A stretch of 52,761 nucleotides of DNA from Bacillaceae bacterium S4-13-56 (GCA_040191315.1 JAWJLM010000033.1:1-52761); one strand, 5' to 3'. Shown: positions 1 to 8,858, counted from the stretch's first letter. The notes: a model not told the origin generated them from the letters alone. Numbers and translations are program-made.

Positions 1-10
1 TTCCGCGATT

Positions 11-100
11 TGCGCGTCCATTCGATGTCCGTGCGTCAATTTGCATGATCCGTGCGTCTATTTACCTTGTCCGTGCGTCGCTTTCGGGGATTTGTGCGTC
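11..100. repeat. Degenerate TGCGTC tandem array (cut by window start)
   Basis: The core GCGTC, mostly as TGCGTC, recurs at 14, 33, 54, 75 and 96, with spacings of 19, 21, 21 and 21 bp, while the bases between the cores are poorly conserved. The array continues to the left of the window, so its full length is unknown. No reading frame is evident. Confidence 0.6.
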
Positions 101-140
101 CATTCGATTTCCGATGATTCGCCTTGTCCGCACTCCCTGC

Positions 141-197
141 GATTACTTAGAAGATTACTCGATGAAGTTTTTTCGCTGAGCTAGACAAATTCTTTAA
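141..197 (+). repeat. Right-end remnant of dispersed repeat family A
   Basis: The segment holds GAAGATTACTCGATGAAG followed by GCTGAGCTAGACAAATTCT. This matches the right half of the family A copies at 35.6, 47.7 and 52.2 kb. The left end (AAGAAAAGCGCAAGCGCC) is missing, so this is a truncated copy fused to the TGCGTC array. Confidence 0.6.
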
Positions 198-220
198 CAA
201 TTTATAAATTCTGATACTGC

Positions 221-254
221 AAAAAAGGGCACACCCAAAATTGGATGCGCCCTT
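221..254 (-). terminator. Rho-independent terminator
   Basis: On the minus strand a stem pairs AAGGGCGCATCC with GGGTGTGCCCTT around an AATTTT loop and is followed by a T run. It overlaps the stop codon of the small minus-strand gene and closes the yhfN transcription unit. Confidence 0.8.
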
Positions 255-444
255 ATTTAAATTGTTTGCTTGTTAGTTGTTGTGTCAGCAGATTAATCCT
301 TTTTAATAAGTCGATTTTTTCACTTTCCGATGTTGTTGGTTCCTGGAATTTTTTTAATAATGTCCGAATCTCTTGAATCATTTCAATTTCAGGATCTTTT
401 CTTTGTTTGGATATATACACTTTAAATTCATTTGTTGGTTCCAC
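253..444 (-). CDS. Small charged hypothetical protein
   Basis: This is a short protein of about 63 residues, rich in Lys, Glu and Gln, with heptad-like Leu/Ile spacing that suggests an amphipathic helix or small coiled coil. I do not recognise a family. The reading frame is open further upstream, but the best Shine-Dalgarno (GAGGGTGA) lies 5 nt before a GTG, which I take as start. The start lies inside the last codons of the M48 protease gene, so the two are probably translationally coupled. A strong terminator sits at its stop. The function is unknown. Confidence 0.5.
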   Translation of the reverse strand: MEPTNEFKVYISKQRKDPEIEMIQEIRTLLKKFQEPTTSESEKIDLLKRINLLTQQLTSKQFK

Positions 445-1630
445 TAATCTCACCCTCAGACTTTGTATTTGCAGACCTTTCGATAAAATCCAAACGTTCT
501 CCCATTGGGGGATGACTATTCCTCAACCATTTAACCCACCACAGAGGATAGAGATCTGATTGTGACTCTATTGCAAGCTTCTCATAAGTTTCAATAGCGG
601 GCTCTAAATTGTCAGTATGTTCCACAGCATACTCGTCTGCACGCCATTCCATATGTCTAGAAACATATAAACTCCCCGGTTGCAAGATGAAAAGCAGGAT
701 AGAAGTCATCAAGATCAATATAGGTATCGTTTTTGGATGTCTTTGATTTACATTCCCTATATTTCTATTATATAAACTATAGACGTTTGCTAGAACAAAA
801 AGGATACTTAAACTCAACAAAAGATATCCAAATACTCCCCAATAAAAATGTCCTTCAATATAATGGGCAATTTCATGATTAAGAATAAAGGTGATTCCAT
901 CAATGGAAAGATGATTTAAAGTAGTGTCCCAAAGAACAATTCTCGCATGATCTCCAATTCCAGTAACATAAGCATTATAACGATTCGTTTCATCACTTTT
1001 TTCAACCTGGAGTAACTCAGCATTTGAAATACCTGCGTCTTCAACAACATCTTCAATAGCTTCTCTGGTTGCTCCTTCCTCTATAGGAGTAAATTCCTCA
1101 TATAGAGGATCAATCCAGACTGGCTGAATATAAACAAGAAAAAGAGCGAAAGGAAGTATGGTTATCCATGAAAAAAGCCACCATTTTTTAGGGAAGCGTG
1201 CTAGAGCAAATCGAAGGAGTCTAACCAAAAATATGGCCCCAATTAAAAATGCGAAAGCATCTAGACTCCATTTATAAAACCAGTTTGCCAAAGTTTCATG
1301 GGAAAGCCCATAATATTTTACCAATTCAAAATAAACCACTTGAAAAGGCAATCTAAGGAGTAAATAAAAAAGCCCAAGAATGATGGTCCATTTGCCTTCC
1401 TTCCACCAAGATAGCCCTCTATTCAAATCCTCTTCAATCTTCGTCCATAGCTTTTTATGACAAATGATCGATATAAGGAAAATCCATTCAAATGGCAATA
1501 ATGCAAAATAAAAAGCATGTGAGTACGCAGCTATTCGACTAGGACCAAATGTCTCTAATGGATAAAAATAGAGAAAGTAAATACTTATGATTACCGCATA
1601 TATTCCATATCCCCAGTAAAGTTTCTTCAA
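428..1630 (-). CDS. yhfN: M48 (Ste24-like) membrane metalloprotease, YhfN-like
   Basis: This is an integral-membrane zinc endopeptidase. The N-terminal half has several hydrophobic segments. The zinc motif HEIAHY (HExxH) lies near residue 260, and a downstream EWRADEYA supplies the third ligand glutamate and the conserved Asp typical of M48A/Ste24 proteases. In B. subtilis yhfN sits near lcfB (yhfL), which agrees with this context. An in-frame ATG lies 19 codons upstream, but I chose a TTG preceded by AGAAGGTG at 5-nt spacing, giving about 400 residues and starting with KKLYWG. The substrate is unknown; family members act in membrane-protein quality control or peptide processing. Confidence 0.82.
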   Translation of the reverse strand: MKKLYWGYGIYAVIISIYFLYFYPLETFGPSRIAAYSHAFYFALLPFEWIFLISIICHKKLWTKIEEDLNRGLSWWKEGKWTIILGLFYLLLRLPFQVVYFELVKYYGLSHETLANWFYKWSLDAFAFLIGAIFLVRLLRFALARFPKKWWLFSWITILPFALFLVYIQPVWIDPLYEEFTPIEEGATREAIEDVVEDAGISNAELLQVEKSDETNRYNAYVTGIGDHARIVLWDTTLNHLSIDGITFILNHEIAHYIEGHFYWGVFGYLLLSLSILFVLANVYSLYNRNIGNVNQRHPKTIPILILMTSILLFILQPGSLYVSRHMEWRADEYAVEHTDNLEPAIETYEKLAIESQSDLYPLWWVKWLRNSHPPMGERLDFIERSANTKSEGEISGTNK

Positions 1631-1779
1631 ATTCACACCTTCTGTTCTTAAAAACTTACCATTTTTATACCTCATCTTAGTACACAAATGCTACAAGCCT
1701 TACTTTATGAGTTTCTACCAAAAACTAACAATTGTTCTCTTAATTGTACTGATCCTTTTCCAAAAAGTAAAATGTTATA

Positions 1780-1817
1780 GAAAAAGGACAACTCCATGAT
1801 AGGAAGTTGCCCCTTTG
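1780..1817 (-). terminator. Terminator after the ABC importer operon
   Basis: On the minus strand GGGGCAACTTCC pairs imperfectly with GGAGTTGTCC and is followed by TTTTTC. It lies just beyond the stop codon of the ATP-binding gene. Confidence 0.75.
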
Positions 1818-1818
1818 A

Positions 1819-2619
1819 TTAATTCATTTGTAAAAGCGCTCGGTCGTTTGCCATTTGCCTGCCTCTTAGCTTCGCGAACTTTTCCATGAGGTCCGGAATA
1901 GTTAAATTATTTTTTTCTTCCTCATTTGCTTCAAAGATTATTTCTCCATCATCCATCATGATCATTCGATTACCTAATTGGAGTGCTTGCTCCATATTAT
2001 GAGTCACCATTAAAGTAGTCAAATGATATTTTTGAATGACTTGTTCTGTTATTTTAGTAATTAATTCTGCACGTGCAGGATCTAAGGCGGCTGTATGCTC
2101 ATCAAGTAGTAGAATTCGAGGTTGAGTGAAGGTCGCCATTAAAAGTGATAATGCCTGCCTTTCTCCTCCAGAGAGAAGCCCTACCTTAGTCGTTAGGCGA
2201 TCCTCAAGTCCCAAATCTAAAGATTGCAGATGCTCTTGAAATTCGACTCTTCTTTTCCTACCTACACCTTTTTTCAAGGAACGTTGCTGTGTACGACCCA
2301 GGGCCAATGCAAGATTTTCTTCAATCGTCATATTGGGAGCTGTTCCGGCCATTGGGTCCTGAAACACTCTTCCAATCCATTTAGATCTTTTGAACTCAGG
2401 TAACCAAGTTAAATTTTTATGATCAATGTGTATCTCCCCATCATCGGGAAAGAGAACCCCCGCAACAAGGTTGAGTAATGTTGATTTACCTGCTCCGTTA
2501 CTTCCAATAATAGTGACAAAATCTCCATCATTCAGTGTTAATGATAAATTCTTTATGGCCTTTTTTTCATTTGGCGTTTCAGGATAAAAGGTTTTACGAA
2601 TCTGTCTTAGTTGTAGCAA
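1819..2619 (-). CDS. ABC transporter ATP-binding protein (TrpZ-like)
   Basis: This is the cytoplasmic ATPase of a three-gene importer. The Walker A motif GSNGAGKST lies near residues 39-47, the signature LSGGERQ near 150, Walker B ILLLDE near 170, and a switch His in VTHNMEQ near 205. The length of 266 residues is normal for importer ATPases. The start is TTG with GGGAGG seven bases upstream, and it overlaps the permease stop by 26 bp. The partner genes belong to the classes called TrpX/TrpY or 'uncharacterised ABC import' in Firmicutes. The substrate cannot be read from this subunit. Confidence 0.88.
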   Translation of the reverse strand: MLQLRQIRKTFYPETPNEKKAIKNLSLTLNDGDFVTIIGSNGAGKSTLLNLVAGVLFPDDGEIHIDHKNLTWLPEFKRSKWIGRVFQDPMAGTAPNMTIEENLALALGRTQQRSLKKGVGRKRRVEFQEHLQSLDLGLEDRLTTKVGLLSGGERQALSLLMATFTQPRILLLDEHTAALDPARAELITKITEQVIQKYHLTTLMVTHNMEQALQLGNRMIMMDDGEIIFEANEEEKNNLTIPDLMEKFAKLRGRQMANDRALLQMN

Positions 2620-3610
2620 TGGAATTCCTCCCTTCCCGAGCCTGGGACCTGCTTAAGCTTTTTTGCTTCAAGTAACGAGACCTCGATTGTTTTAGTCGTT
2701 CCAATGTAGAAGGAAGTACAAGTGCAACAATAACAATGATGGCCGTTATAAGTTTCATATCACTTGCACTTAAAAAGTCAATTCGTAAAGCTAGTGCAAT
2801 AATAAAGCGATAAACAATTGCACCAATAACCGCAGCTAATGTAGCTTTCAATACAGTTTGAGTGCCAACTATGGCCTCTCCAATAATAACAGAAGCAAGA
2901 CCAACAATAATGATCCCTATTCCCATTCCAGCATCACTAGAGCCATTATATTGAGCAATCAACCCGCCACTAATAGCTACAAGACCGTTCGAAAGACCGA
3001 GACCAACGATTGTGTAACGATCTGTATTAGCAGATAGGCTTTTCACCATACGATCATTGTCACCTGTTGCTCTTAGTGCAAGCCCCATTTCTGTTCTGAG
3101 TAACCAATCAATTGCCTTTTTCATAACCACTACAACAAGAAACATGGTAATGATGATTTGAAAAGTCTTTGGAGCATAATCTGTGATTCCAAGCCATGTA
3201 AATGGAGTCATCAATGCTTCATTAAGCCATTGCAGCCAAACCACGGGCTCAAACACTGTCGACTGATTAAATAATGGAATGTTCGGACGTCCCATTATTC
3301 TAAGATTAATAGAATAAAGAGCGATCATCATGAGAATCCCTGCTAATAATGGATTAATTTTCCCTTTCGTATGAATAAGTCCTGTAATGCATCCCGCTAG
3401 GAAACCAGCCACTCCCCCAATCACAACTGCTAGAACAGGAGACATTCCCCCGTTTACTATAAGAACAGAGCTTACAGCTGCTCCTGTAACGAAACTACCA
3501 TCTACCGTTAAATCAGGAAAATCTAACACACGAAATGATAAATAGACTCCTAAAGCCATTATGGCATAAATAAGACCTGATTCTAATGCTCCATATAACG
3601 CAGTTGCCAT
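2594..3610 (-). CDS. ABC transporter permease (BPD_transp_2 family)
   Basis: This hydrophobic permease of about 338 residues has eight or more membrane segments and resembles the branched-chain amino acid/ribose-type permease fold (LivH-like), as TrpY-type permeases do. It has a central GLRATGDN-like cytoplasmic loop (ALRATGDNDRMVKS) that should contact the ATPase. The start is the ATG preceded by AAGGGTGA; a GTG three codons upstream overlaps that Shine-Dalgarno and is unlikely. The gene lies 18 bp after the binding-protein gene and overlaps the ATPase gene, so the three form one operon. Confidence 0.87.
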   Translation of the reverse strand: MATALYGALESGLIYAIMALGVYLSFRVLDFPDLTVDGSFVTGAAVSSVLIVNGGMSPVLAVVIGGVAGFLAGCITGLIHTKGKINPLLAGILMMIALYSINLRIMGRPNIPLFNQSTVFEPVVWLQWLNEALMTPFTWLGITDYAPKTFQIIITMFLVVVVMKKAIDWLLRTEMGLALRATGDNDRMVKSLSANTDRYTIVGLGLSNGLVAISGGLIAQYNGSSDAGMGIGIIIVGLASVIIGEAIVGTQTVLKATLAAVIGAIVYRFIIALALRIDFLSASDMKLITAIIVIVALVLPSTLERLKQSRSRYLKQKSLSRSQAREGRNSIATTKTDS

Positions 3611-3628
3611 CTCAATCACCCTTTTTCA

Positions 3629-4654
3629 TTACTCAGTAAATTCTGCAATATCGTTCCAGCTGTCCTTCAATTCAACACCCATATTTCCAGCAGCGGTTTT
3701 ATTAATTACTAGTTTTAAATTTTGAGGATAAGAAACTGGTAGTTCCGCTGTAGTTTTCTCCCCTTTAAGGATTTGTACAGCCTTTTCTCCTGCTTCGTAG
3801 CCAATGTCGTAATAGTCAAATCCGTAGGCTGCAAAACCACCACGTTCAACAGAATCTAATTCTCCGACGAAAACAGGTAATTTTTCAGCTTCCCCCACCA
3901 TTAATACGGACTCTAAGGTACTAACAACAGTATTATCCGTGATGATATAAAAAGCATCCACCTTACCTAAAAGAGATTCAGTCGCTTGTTTTACCTCTGC
4001 AGAAGTGGATACAGTTGCCTCTTCTACTGAAATCCCCTTTTCATCAGCTAACTCTTTTACTCTCTCAATTTGAGCGACAGAATTTTGTTCCCCAGCATTA
4101 TATACGACACCGATGGTTTCAATTCCTATTTCATTTTTCATAAAATCTATCGTATTCGGAATTGCATCTGGATGTGTGTCAGTGGTTCCCGTAATGTTAG
4201 GTCCACCTTGATCCATTGACCCCACAAGCTCTGCTCCTACTGGATCTGTTACAGATGTAAACACAATAGGTATTTCTTCGGTTGCTGCAAGTACACTTTG
4301 TGCACTAGGAGTAGAGTTAGCAAAAATCAAATCTACCCCATTCCCAATTAACTTATCGGCAATAGTAGGGTTATTCTTAGGATCTCCTTGGGCATTTTCA
4401 ATACTGTACTCCACATTTAGGCCAGCATCCTCTAAAGCTTTCTGAAACCCTTCTAAAGCGGCATCCAAGGAAGGATGTTCTACAATTTGAGTTACCCCTA
4501 CTGTATAAGCTTTTTCCCCTTCGCTTGAGCTTTGATTTTCAGCATTGGAATTGTTTGTGTTGTTCTCATTGGCTGAACCTGCGTCCTCCGAAGTCCCACA
4601 GCCAAACAAAACTAGTAGACCAGCTAACACAAGTACCGTTAACCATTTTTTCAT
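3629..4654 (-). CDS. ABC transporter substrate-binding lipoprotein (TrpX-like)
   Basis: This is an exported lipoprotein of 341 residues. It has a Lys-Lys N-terminus, a hydrophobic stretch and the lipobox LFGC near residue 19, followed by a polar Asn/Ser/Glu-rich linker. The mature part resembles the ABC_sub_bind family (two periplasmic-binding lobes; motifs DLIFANSTPSAQ and PIVFTSVTDPVGAELV). In streptococci related proteins are encoded with TrpY/TrpZ and linked to tryptophan or other amino acids. No T-box-sized leader is present here, so that substrate remains only a possibility. The start is ATG with GAGGGGG upstream; a second ATG six codons earlier overlaps the Shine-Dalgarno. Confidence 0.85.
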   Translation of the reverse strand: MKKWLTVLVLAGLLVLFGCGTSEDAGSANENNTNNSNAENQSSSEGEKAYTVGVTQIVEHPSLDAALEGFQKALEDAGLNVEYSIENAQGDPKNNPTIADKLIGNGVDLIFANSTPSAQSVLAATEEIPIVFTSVTDPVGAELVGSMDQGGPNITGTTDTHPDAIPNTIDFMKNEIGIETIGVVYNAGEQNSVAQIERVKELADEKGISVEEATVSTSAEVKQATESLLGKVDAFYIITDNTVVSTLESVLMVGEAEKLPVFVGELDSVERGGFAAYGFDYYDIGYEAGEKAVQILKGEKTTAELPVSYPQNLKLVINKTAAGNMGVELKDSWNDIAEFTE

Positions 4655-4714
4655 AAATATGATCCCCCTCATTTCACTTTCTTACTTTTATGCTTTTATG
4701 CTTTTATGTAATAA

Positions 4715-4743
4715 AATATACAGAATCTTTTTGAAACGTGCAA
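4715..4743 (-). promoter_or_regulatory. Sigma-A promoter of the ABC importer operon
   Basis: On the minus strand TTGCAC and TATATT are separated by 17 bp. The short leader downstream carries a CATAAAAG motif repeated three times in tandem (4687-4709). Confidence 0.7.
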
Positions 4744-4784
4744 CCCTTTTATTTCAAATGGAGATAATTCCCTGTGAACAATAA

Positions 4785-4819
4785 AAGAGTGCGGAGAACT
4801 GGTTATTCTCCACACTCTT
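4785..4819. terminator. Terminator after lcfB
   Basis: A long stem pairs AAGAGTGTGGAGAA with TTCTCCGCACTCTT and is followed on the minus strand by TTATT. It lies 20 bp past the lcfB stop. Confidence 0.8.
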
Positions 4820-4838
4820 GTTAAAGCACTCTCTCATT

Positions 4839-6377
4839 CTATTGTGTTACAGAATCTCTTAAGCTTCTTCTAAGTATTTTACCTGTTGTATTTTTAGGAA
4901 GTTCATCTAAAAATTCTATTGAAGATGGTAATTTATATTTAGCTAAGCGTTCTTTACAATAATCGTGTAAATCTTGTTCGGTTAACTCAGGGTTTTTCTT
5001 AACAACATAGGCCTTAATGCATTCTCCGGTATTAGGATCTGGGGCTCCAATAACAGCCACCTCTACTACATCTTCGTGCTGATAGAGAACTTCTTCAACC
5101 TCTCGAGGATATACATTATAACCACCAATTAAAATCATATCCTTTTTTCGATCTACAATATAAAAGTATCCATCTTCATCTTTCTTTGCTAAGTCCCCTG
5201 TATAGAGCCATCCATCACGAAGGGCACTTGCTGTATCCTCTGGCAGTTTATAATACCCTTTCATCACATTTGGTCCTCTTACAATTAGCTCTCCAACTTC
5301 TTCAACAGGTACTTCATCCCCAAGTTCATCGACAACTTTATTTTCCACATGGATGATACTCGTTCCGATTGATCCCGCTTTACGAGGTCTGTCTAACGGA
5401 TTAAAACATGTCACTGGCGATGCCTCGGAGAGACCATATCCTTCTGAAACTTTCACTTCAAACTTCTTCTCAAAATTTTCTAAAAGAGCAACCGGCATAG
5501 GTGCTCCTCCTGAAATACATAGACGCAACCCTTCAAGGTCTTCTTTTTTCCCATTTGGATATTGCAATAAATAATTATACATAGTTGGGACACCAGCAAA
5601 AACAGTCGGGTTTTCTTCTTTAGCTAATTTAAAAATTTCTTCAGGAGAAAACTTAGGAACTATTATTACAGTTCCGCCATTCATTAATGGTGCATTAAAT
5701 GCAACAGTTAAACAAAATACATGGAACATTGGTAAGGTCGCAATAACTCGATCTTTATTTGTAATATCAAGATAATCTGCTACGTCTTGAGCATTACTAT
5801 ATAGGTTCTGTTGAGTAAGCATGGCTCCCTTTGGTTTCCCGGTTGTTCCAGAGGTATATAGAATAACAGCCGTGTCATCATCCTTTAATTGTGGAAAGTC
5901 ATTTGTAGCAGACCCTTCTTGCACAACTTGTGAAAACGGTTTCAATTTAGGCGAAATAGACATCCCATCCCATTTAGCGTCAGGAGTTGTTTCTGCCACA
6001 ATATAAGCCATAATATCTGGAAGTCCCTGTGATATCGCCTCGAATTTTGGTAAAAGGACATCTAGTGTGATGACGCCTTTCGCATCACCATTTTTCAAAA
6101 TATAGGTTAACTCATCTGGAGTGTATAGTGGATTGATTGGTATAACTGTCAATCCTAAGCGTAATGCACCATATAAACCGATGACAAAGTGAGGAGTATT
6201 TCCAACCACCAATGCAACATGGTCTCCTTGCTGATACCCCATATCCTTTAAACTTGATGCAAACTTACTAATCATAATGTCTAGTTCCTGATAGCTTGTT
6301 TCTTTCCCCTGAAAAACAAGAGCCACTTTACCCCCTGATTGCTCTGCGGTTTGCGAGAGCTTAGAACTAAGATTCAT
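4839..6377 (-). CDS. lcfB: Long-chain fatty-acid-CoA ligase
   Basis: The enzyme activates fatty acids with ATP and CoA to acyl-CoA for beta-oxidation. It has 512 residues and the ANL-superfamily layout: the P-loop motif [11 protein letters not shown] at residues 174-184, the YGLSEASP adenylate motif near 315, the [15 protein letters not shown] hinge region near 390-405, and the C-terminal catalytic lysine motif TTGKILRR near 497. The start is an ATG behind GGGAGGGG. The neighbourhood (lplJ, yhfI, yhfH) is that of B. subtilis lcfB/yhfL. An upstream palindrome fits the fatty-acid repressor FadR, so it is probably induced by long-chain acyl-CoA. Confidence 0.9.
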   Translation of the reverse strand: MNLSSKLSQTAEQSGGKVALVFQGKETSYQELDIMISKFASSLKDMGYQQGDHVALVVGNTPHFVIGLYGALRLGLTVIPINPLYTPDELTYILKNGDAKGVITLDVLLPKFEAISQGLPDIMAYIVAETTPDAKWDGMSISPKLKPFSQVVQEGSATNDFPQLKDDDTAVILYTSGTTGKPKGAMLTQQNLYSNAQDVADYLDITNKDRVIATLPMFHVFCLTVAFNAPLMNGGTVIIVPKFSPEEIFKLAKEENPTVFAGVPTMYNYLLQYPNGKKEDLEGLRLCISGGAPMPVALLENFEKKFEVKVSEGYGLSEASPVTCFNPLDRPRKAGSIGTSIIHVENKVVDELGDEVPVEEVGELIVRGPNVMKGYYKLPEDTASALRDGWLYTGDLAKKDEDGYFYIVDRKKDMILIGGYNVYPREVEEVLYQHEDVVEVAVIGAPDPNTGECIKAYVVKKNPELTEQDLHDYCKERLAKYKLPSSIEFLDELPKNTTGKILRRSLRDSVTQ

Positions 6378-6424
6378 TGAAACCCCTCCCTAAATTAATT
6401 GTTTCCTCCATAGACGAATAAAAA

Positions 6425-6442
6425 TGAGTGAATCGTCATTCA
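6425..6442 (-). promoter_or_regulatory. FadR-type operator upstream of lcfB
   Basis: The plus-strand sequence TGAGTGAATCGTCATTCA is close to the Bacillus FadR (YsiA) consensus TGAATGAATANTCATTCA, with the half sites TGAnTGAAT and ATTCA intact apart from one base. It lies between the promoter and the lcfB start, where bound repressor would block transcription. Confidence 0.7.
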
Positions 6443-6468
6443 TTTTCATTTCGAAAATAGTCAAATTA

Positions 6469-6497
6469 ATTATAAAATACTGAAAGTTAAGATACAA
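6469..6497 (-). promoter_or_regulatory. Probable sigma-A promoter of lcfB
   Basis: On the minus strand TTGTAT and TATAAT are spaced by 17 bp, about 90 bp upstream of the start codon and upstream of the FadR-type box. Confidence 0.55.
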
Positions 6498-6543
6498 GTA
6501 TTTCTTATTCAAGAAAACTTTTTGTGCTAAAGTTACAACCATG

Positions 6544-6575
6544 AAAAAAGCGGGGAAGTGATCCCCACTTTTTTC
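6544..6575 (-). terminator. Terminator after lplJ
   Basis: On the minus strand AAAAAAGTGGGGA pairs with TCCCCGCTTTTTT. The stem ends at the lplJ stop codon. Confidence 0.85.
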
Positions 6576-7564
6576 TAATATACTAATTCTATAAATTCTT
6601 CTTTAGTGATTTTGCCCAAATAGTGTGGAATATCTATGTTCTCCATAGCTTTTTCTATAGAAGCTTTTTCGTACTTTGAACCAACAAGCCTTTGCTCAAT
6701 ATCCTCTACATTTCCTACACCAAAAAAGTCCCCATAAATTTTGCAGTTCTCTATGATTCCTTTTTTAACATCTAACCTTACATCAACTGAGCCAGATGGA
6801 AAGCGGTGAGAATGCTGAATATTAAAAGATGGTGACTTGCCATAATTCCAATCCCAGTTTTGATAACGTTCCTTAGAAAGTTGGTGTATGTTCTCCCAGT
6901 CCTGCTCAGTTAGAACATATTCCTCGATATTTTCTTCTCCATCAAAAATATAACGTAAAATCATCTGCTTAAATTCTTCAATCGTTACTTTTTCTTGTAG
7001 AAACTCAGATATATTTGCAACCCTGCTTCTTATAGATTTGATTCCTTTTGACTCAATTTTTTCCGCCTTCACATTTAAGGCTGAAACCACATGTTCAATT
7101 TCTGAATCAAACATCAATGTTCCATGACTAAACATTCGACCCCCAGTCGCGAACATGGCATTCCCAGAAATCTTTCTGCCCTCTACAGTAATATCATTAC
7201 GACCAGAAAGCTCGGCATTTACTCCTAATTTGTGGAGTGCTTCGACAACCGGCTTCGTAAACTTTTGAAAATCATGAAAGCTGTTCCCATCGTCCTTTGT
7301 TATAAAACTAAAATTCAAATTACCTAAATCGTGGTAAACGGCTCCTCCACCAGATAATCGGCGAACTACTTTAATTCCATTGTCTTCTACATATTTTGTA
7401 TTAATTTCTTCCACCGTGTTCTGATTCTTACCAATGATAATCGATGGCTCATTAATATAGAACAATAGATATGTATCATTTATGTCTAAGTTTTTTAATG
7501 CATATTCTTCAATAGCTAAGTTAATCTGTGGGTCTGTTATTCCTTTATTATCAATAAACTTCAT
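6575..7564 (-). CDS. lplJ: Lipoate-protein ligase
   Basis: The enzyme attaches free lipoate via lipoyl-AMP to E2 subunits and GcvH. The conserved catalytic-fold motif RRLSGGGAVYHD is at residues 68-79, an HGTLMF motif lies near 148, and the C-terminal third matches the accessory lipoate ligase domain. The length of 329 residues is typical of LplJ. The ATG is preceded by AAGGAGG. It lies between lcfB and yhfI as in B. subtilis and has its own terminator. Confidence 0.9.
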   Translation of the reverse strand: MKFIDNKGITDPQINLAIEEYALKNLDINDTYLLFYINEPSIIIGKNQNTVEEINTKYVEDNGIKVVRRLSGGGAVYHDLGNLNFSFITKDDGNSFHDFQKFTKPVVEALHKLGVNAELSGRNDITVEGRKISGNAMFATGGRMFSHGTLMFDSEIEHVVSALNVKAEKIESKGIKSIRSRVANISEFLQEKVTIEEFKQMILRYIFDGEENIEEYVLTEQDWENIHQLSKERYQNWDWNYGKSPSFNIQHSHRFPSGSVDVRLDVKKGIIENCKIYGDFFGVGNVEDIEQRLVGSKYEKASIEKAMENIDIPHYLGKITKEEFIELVY

Positions 7565-7644
7565 TTATATATGCCTCCTTACTTATTCAGATCATACGAC
7601 TATTATTTTAAGGGATAGAAAAAGAACAAGCAATTTTCCTGCAT

Positions 7645-8376
7645 TTATATTTCTCTGGAAAGTCCCTCTTCTGCAATTCGAATTTCCCCGTTAAATTCTT
7701 TACTGGCTTCTTCTAGCAGCTGTTCGTGTTCACCAAAATGCGGGAGATGGCTTAGCCATAGTTCCTCAACTTTTGCATTTTTTGCAATTTCTGCTCCCTC
7801 AGTGCTTGTCATGTGACCGGCTTGTTCTCCATTCATTCCATGATAAAAATTACAATCTGTAATAAGGAGATTAGCGTCCTTACTAAAGTCAATCCACTGA
7901 TTGGAGAAGCTTGTATCAGCTGTATACACAATCGCTCCCGTTCTACTTTCAATTCTCATGCCATAACATGGTACAGGATGAAGTGTCTTTAGAAACTGAA
8001 TTTCAAACGGACCTATGTTTAAAGGCTGAGTTGGATTATAGGAAATCCCTTTTGTGAACATATGATGTAATGATTCAAACTTATCTTTTTCCTCTTCATG
8101 ACCATAAATAGGTAATACTCTTTCTTTATTTTGTATTTGATTTTGAACCAAAAAAGTATACTGAAGTACTCCAATATCTGCAATATGATCTTGATGATAA
8201 TGAGAAAGAATGACCGCATCTAATTCGTAAGGATCAAGATGGCGACTTAGCCTCGATAAGGCACCACTCCCACAATCCACTAATAATTTAAAACTATTTT
8301 CTTCTATTAAATAACAAGAAGTCGCTCCTTCTGCTTTAGGAAAACCTCCCCAATATCCAATAACTTTCACACGCAT
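7645..8376 (-). CDS. yhfI: Metallo-beta-lactamase-fold hydrolase YhfI
   Basis: This cytosolic MBL-fold protein has 243 residues. The metal-binding motif SHYHQDH (HxHxDH form) is at residues 58-64, with later ligands in the HPVPCYGMR, YTADT and LSHLPH motifs. The pattern resembles the RNase Z/ElaC-like and phosphodiesterase branch. No substrate is established for YhfI as far as I know. The start has GGGAGG upstream, and the gene is divergent from yhfH. Confidence 0.85.
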   Translation of the reverse strand: MRVKVIGYWGGFPKAEGATSCYLIEENSFKLLVDCGSGALSRLSRHLDPYELDAVILSHYHQDHIADIGVLQYTFLVQNQIQNKERVLPIYGHEEEKDKFESLHHMFTKGISYNPTQPLNIGPFEIQFLKTLHPVPCYGMRIESRTGAIVYTADTSFSNQWIDFSKDANLLITDCNFYHGMNGEQAGHMTSTEGAEIAKNAKVEELWLSHLPHFGEHEQLLEEASKEFNGEIRIAEEGLSREI

Positions 8377-8533
8377 TTAAGATCCTCCCATCTACAGATA
8401 AATACTAATATTTGCCACCATATTATATGAACTTTATGTGAATGTCCAATTTTATTACCAAAATACCCTTAAAGCATTGGTAAATCAAGTTTACACTATT
8501 ATCACTGTGTATTAATTGTTATATTACAATGTA

Positions 8534-8562
8534 TTGTGTTTTCACTACTGTTGTATTACAAT
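8534..8562 (+). promoter_or_regulatory. Probable sigma-A promoter of yhfH
   Basis: TTGTGT and TACAAT are spaced by 17 bp, with the end about 30 bp before the yhfH Shine-Dalgarno. The -10 lies in TATTACAAT (8554-8562), and an identical nonamer occurs 32 bp upstream at 8522-8530. Confidence 0.55.
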
Positions 8563-8594
8563 ATAATTATATTAACTAATTGGAGGGATTGTAC

Positions 8595-8723
8595 ATGATC
8601 AGCGCGATTGAATTCTTCAAAAACCTACCTAGAAAAAAATGCTCCAAATGCGGAAATGAAATGGATGAAAAAGCAGATTGCTACCATAACATATGTGATG
8701 AGTGCGATCATCCAGCACGATAA
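8595..8723 (+). CDS. yhfH: YhfH family small zinc-ribbon-like protein
   Basis: This 42-residue protein has CSKCGNEM followed by further Cys and His residues ending in ICDEC, a two-CxxC pattern that suggests a single small zinc ribbon. The length and composition match the YhfH family, which sits beside yhfI in Bacillus. The ATG has GGAGGG seven bases upstream and a terminator follows. The role is unknown. Confidence 0.85.
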   Translation: MISAIEFFKNLPRKKCSKCGNEMDEKADCYHNICDECDHPAR

Positions 8724-8754
8724 TCTAACTCAAAGATGATATGAATAGTAATTC

Positions 8755-8790
8755 AGCAACCTTGGAAAAAAGGTTGCTTTCTTTTGTTTG
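8755..8790 (+). terminator. Terminator after yhfH
   Basis: AGCAACCTT pairs with AAGGTTGCT across a short A-rich loop and is followed by TTCTTTTGTTT. Confidence 0.8.
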
Positions 8791-8817
8791 TATACACCTG
8801 ATCATGTTTGGCATATT

Positions 8818-8849
8818 TAAAAGGACTAGCTAGATGAAGCTAGTCCTTT
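8818..8849 (-). terminator. Terminator after the hemEHY operon
   Basis: On the minus strand AAAGGACTAGCT pairs with AGCTAGTCCTTTT. It ends 10 bp past the hemY stop. Confidence 0.85.
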
Positions 8850-8858
8850 CTTTCATTA

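Noticed and set aside
1630-1687. Longer N-terminus for the M48 protease starting at an upstream ATG
   Set aside because: No Shine-Dalgarno precedes those ATG/TTG codons, and the extra residues are polar and would precede the first membrane helix without family precedent.
4640-4840. T-box or other tryptophan riboswitch upstream of the TrpXYZ-like operon
   Set aside because: A promoter at 4715-4743 leaves only about 55 bases of leader, far too short for a T-box.
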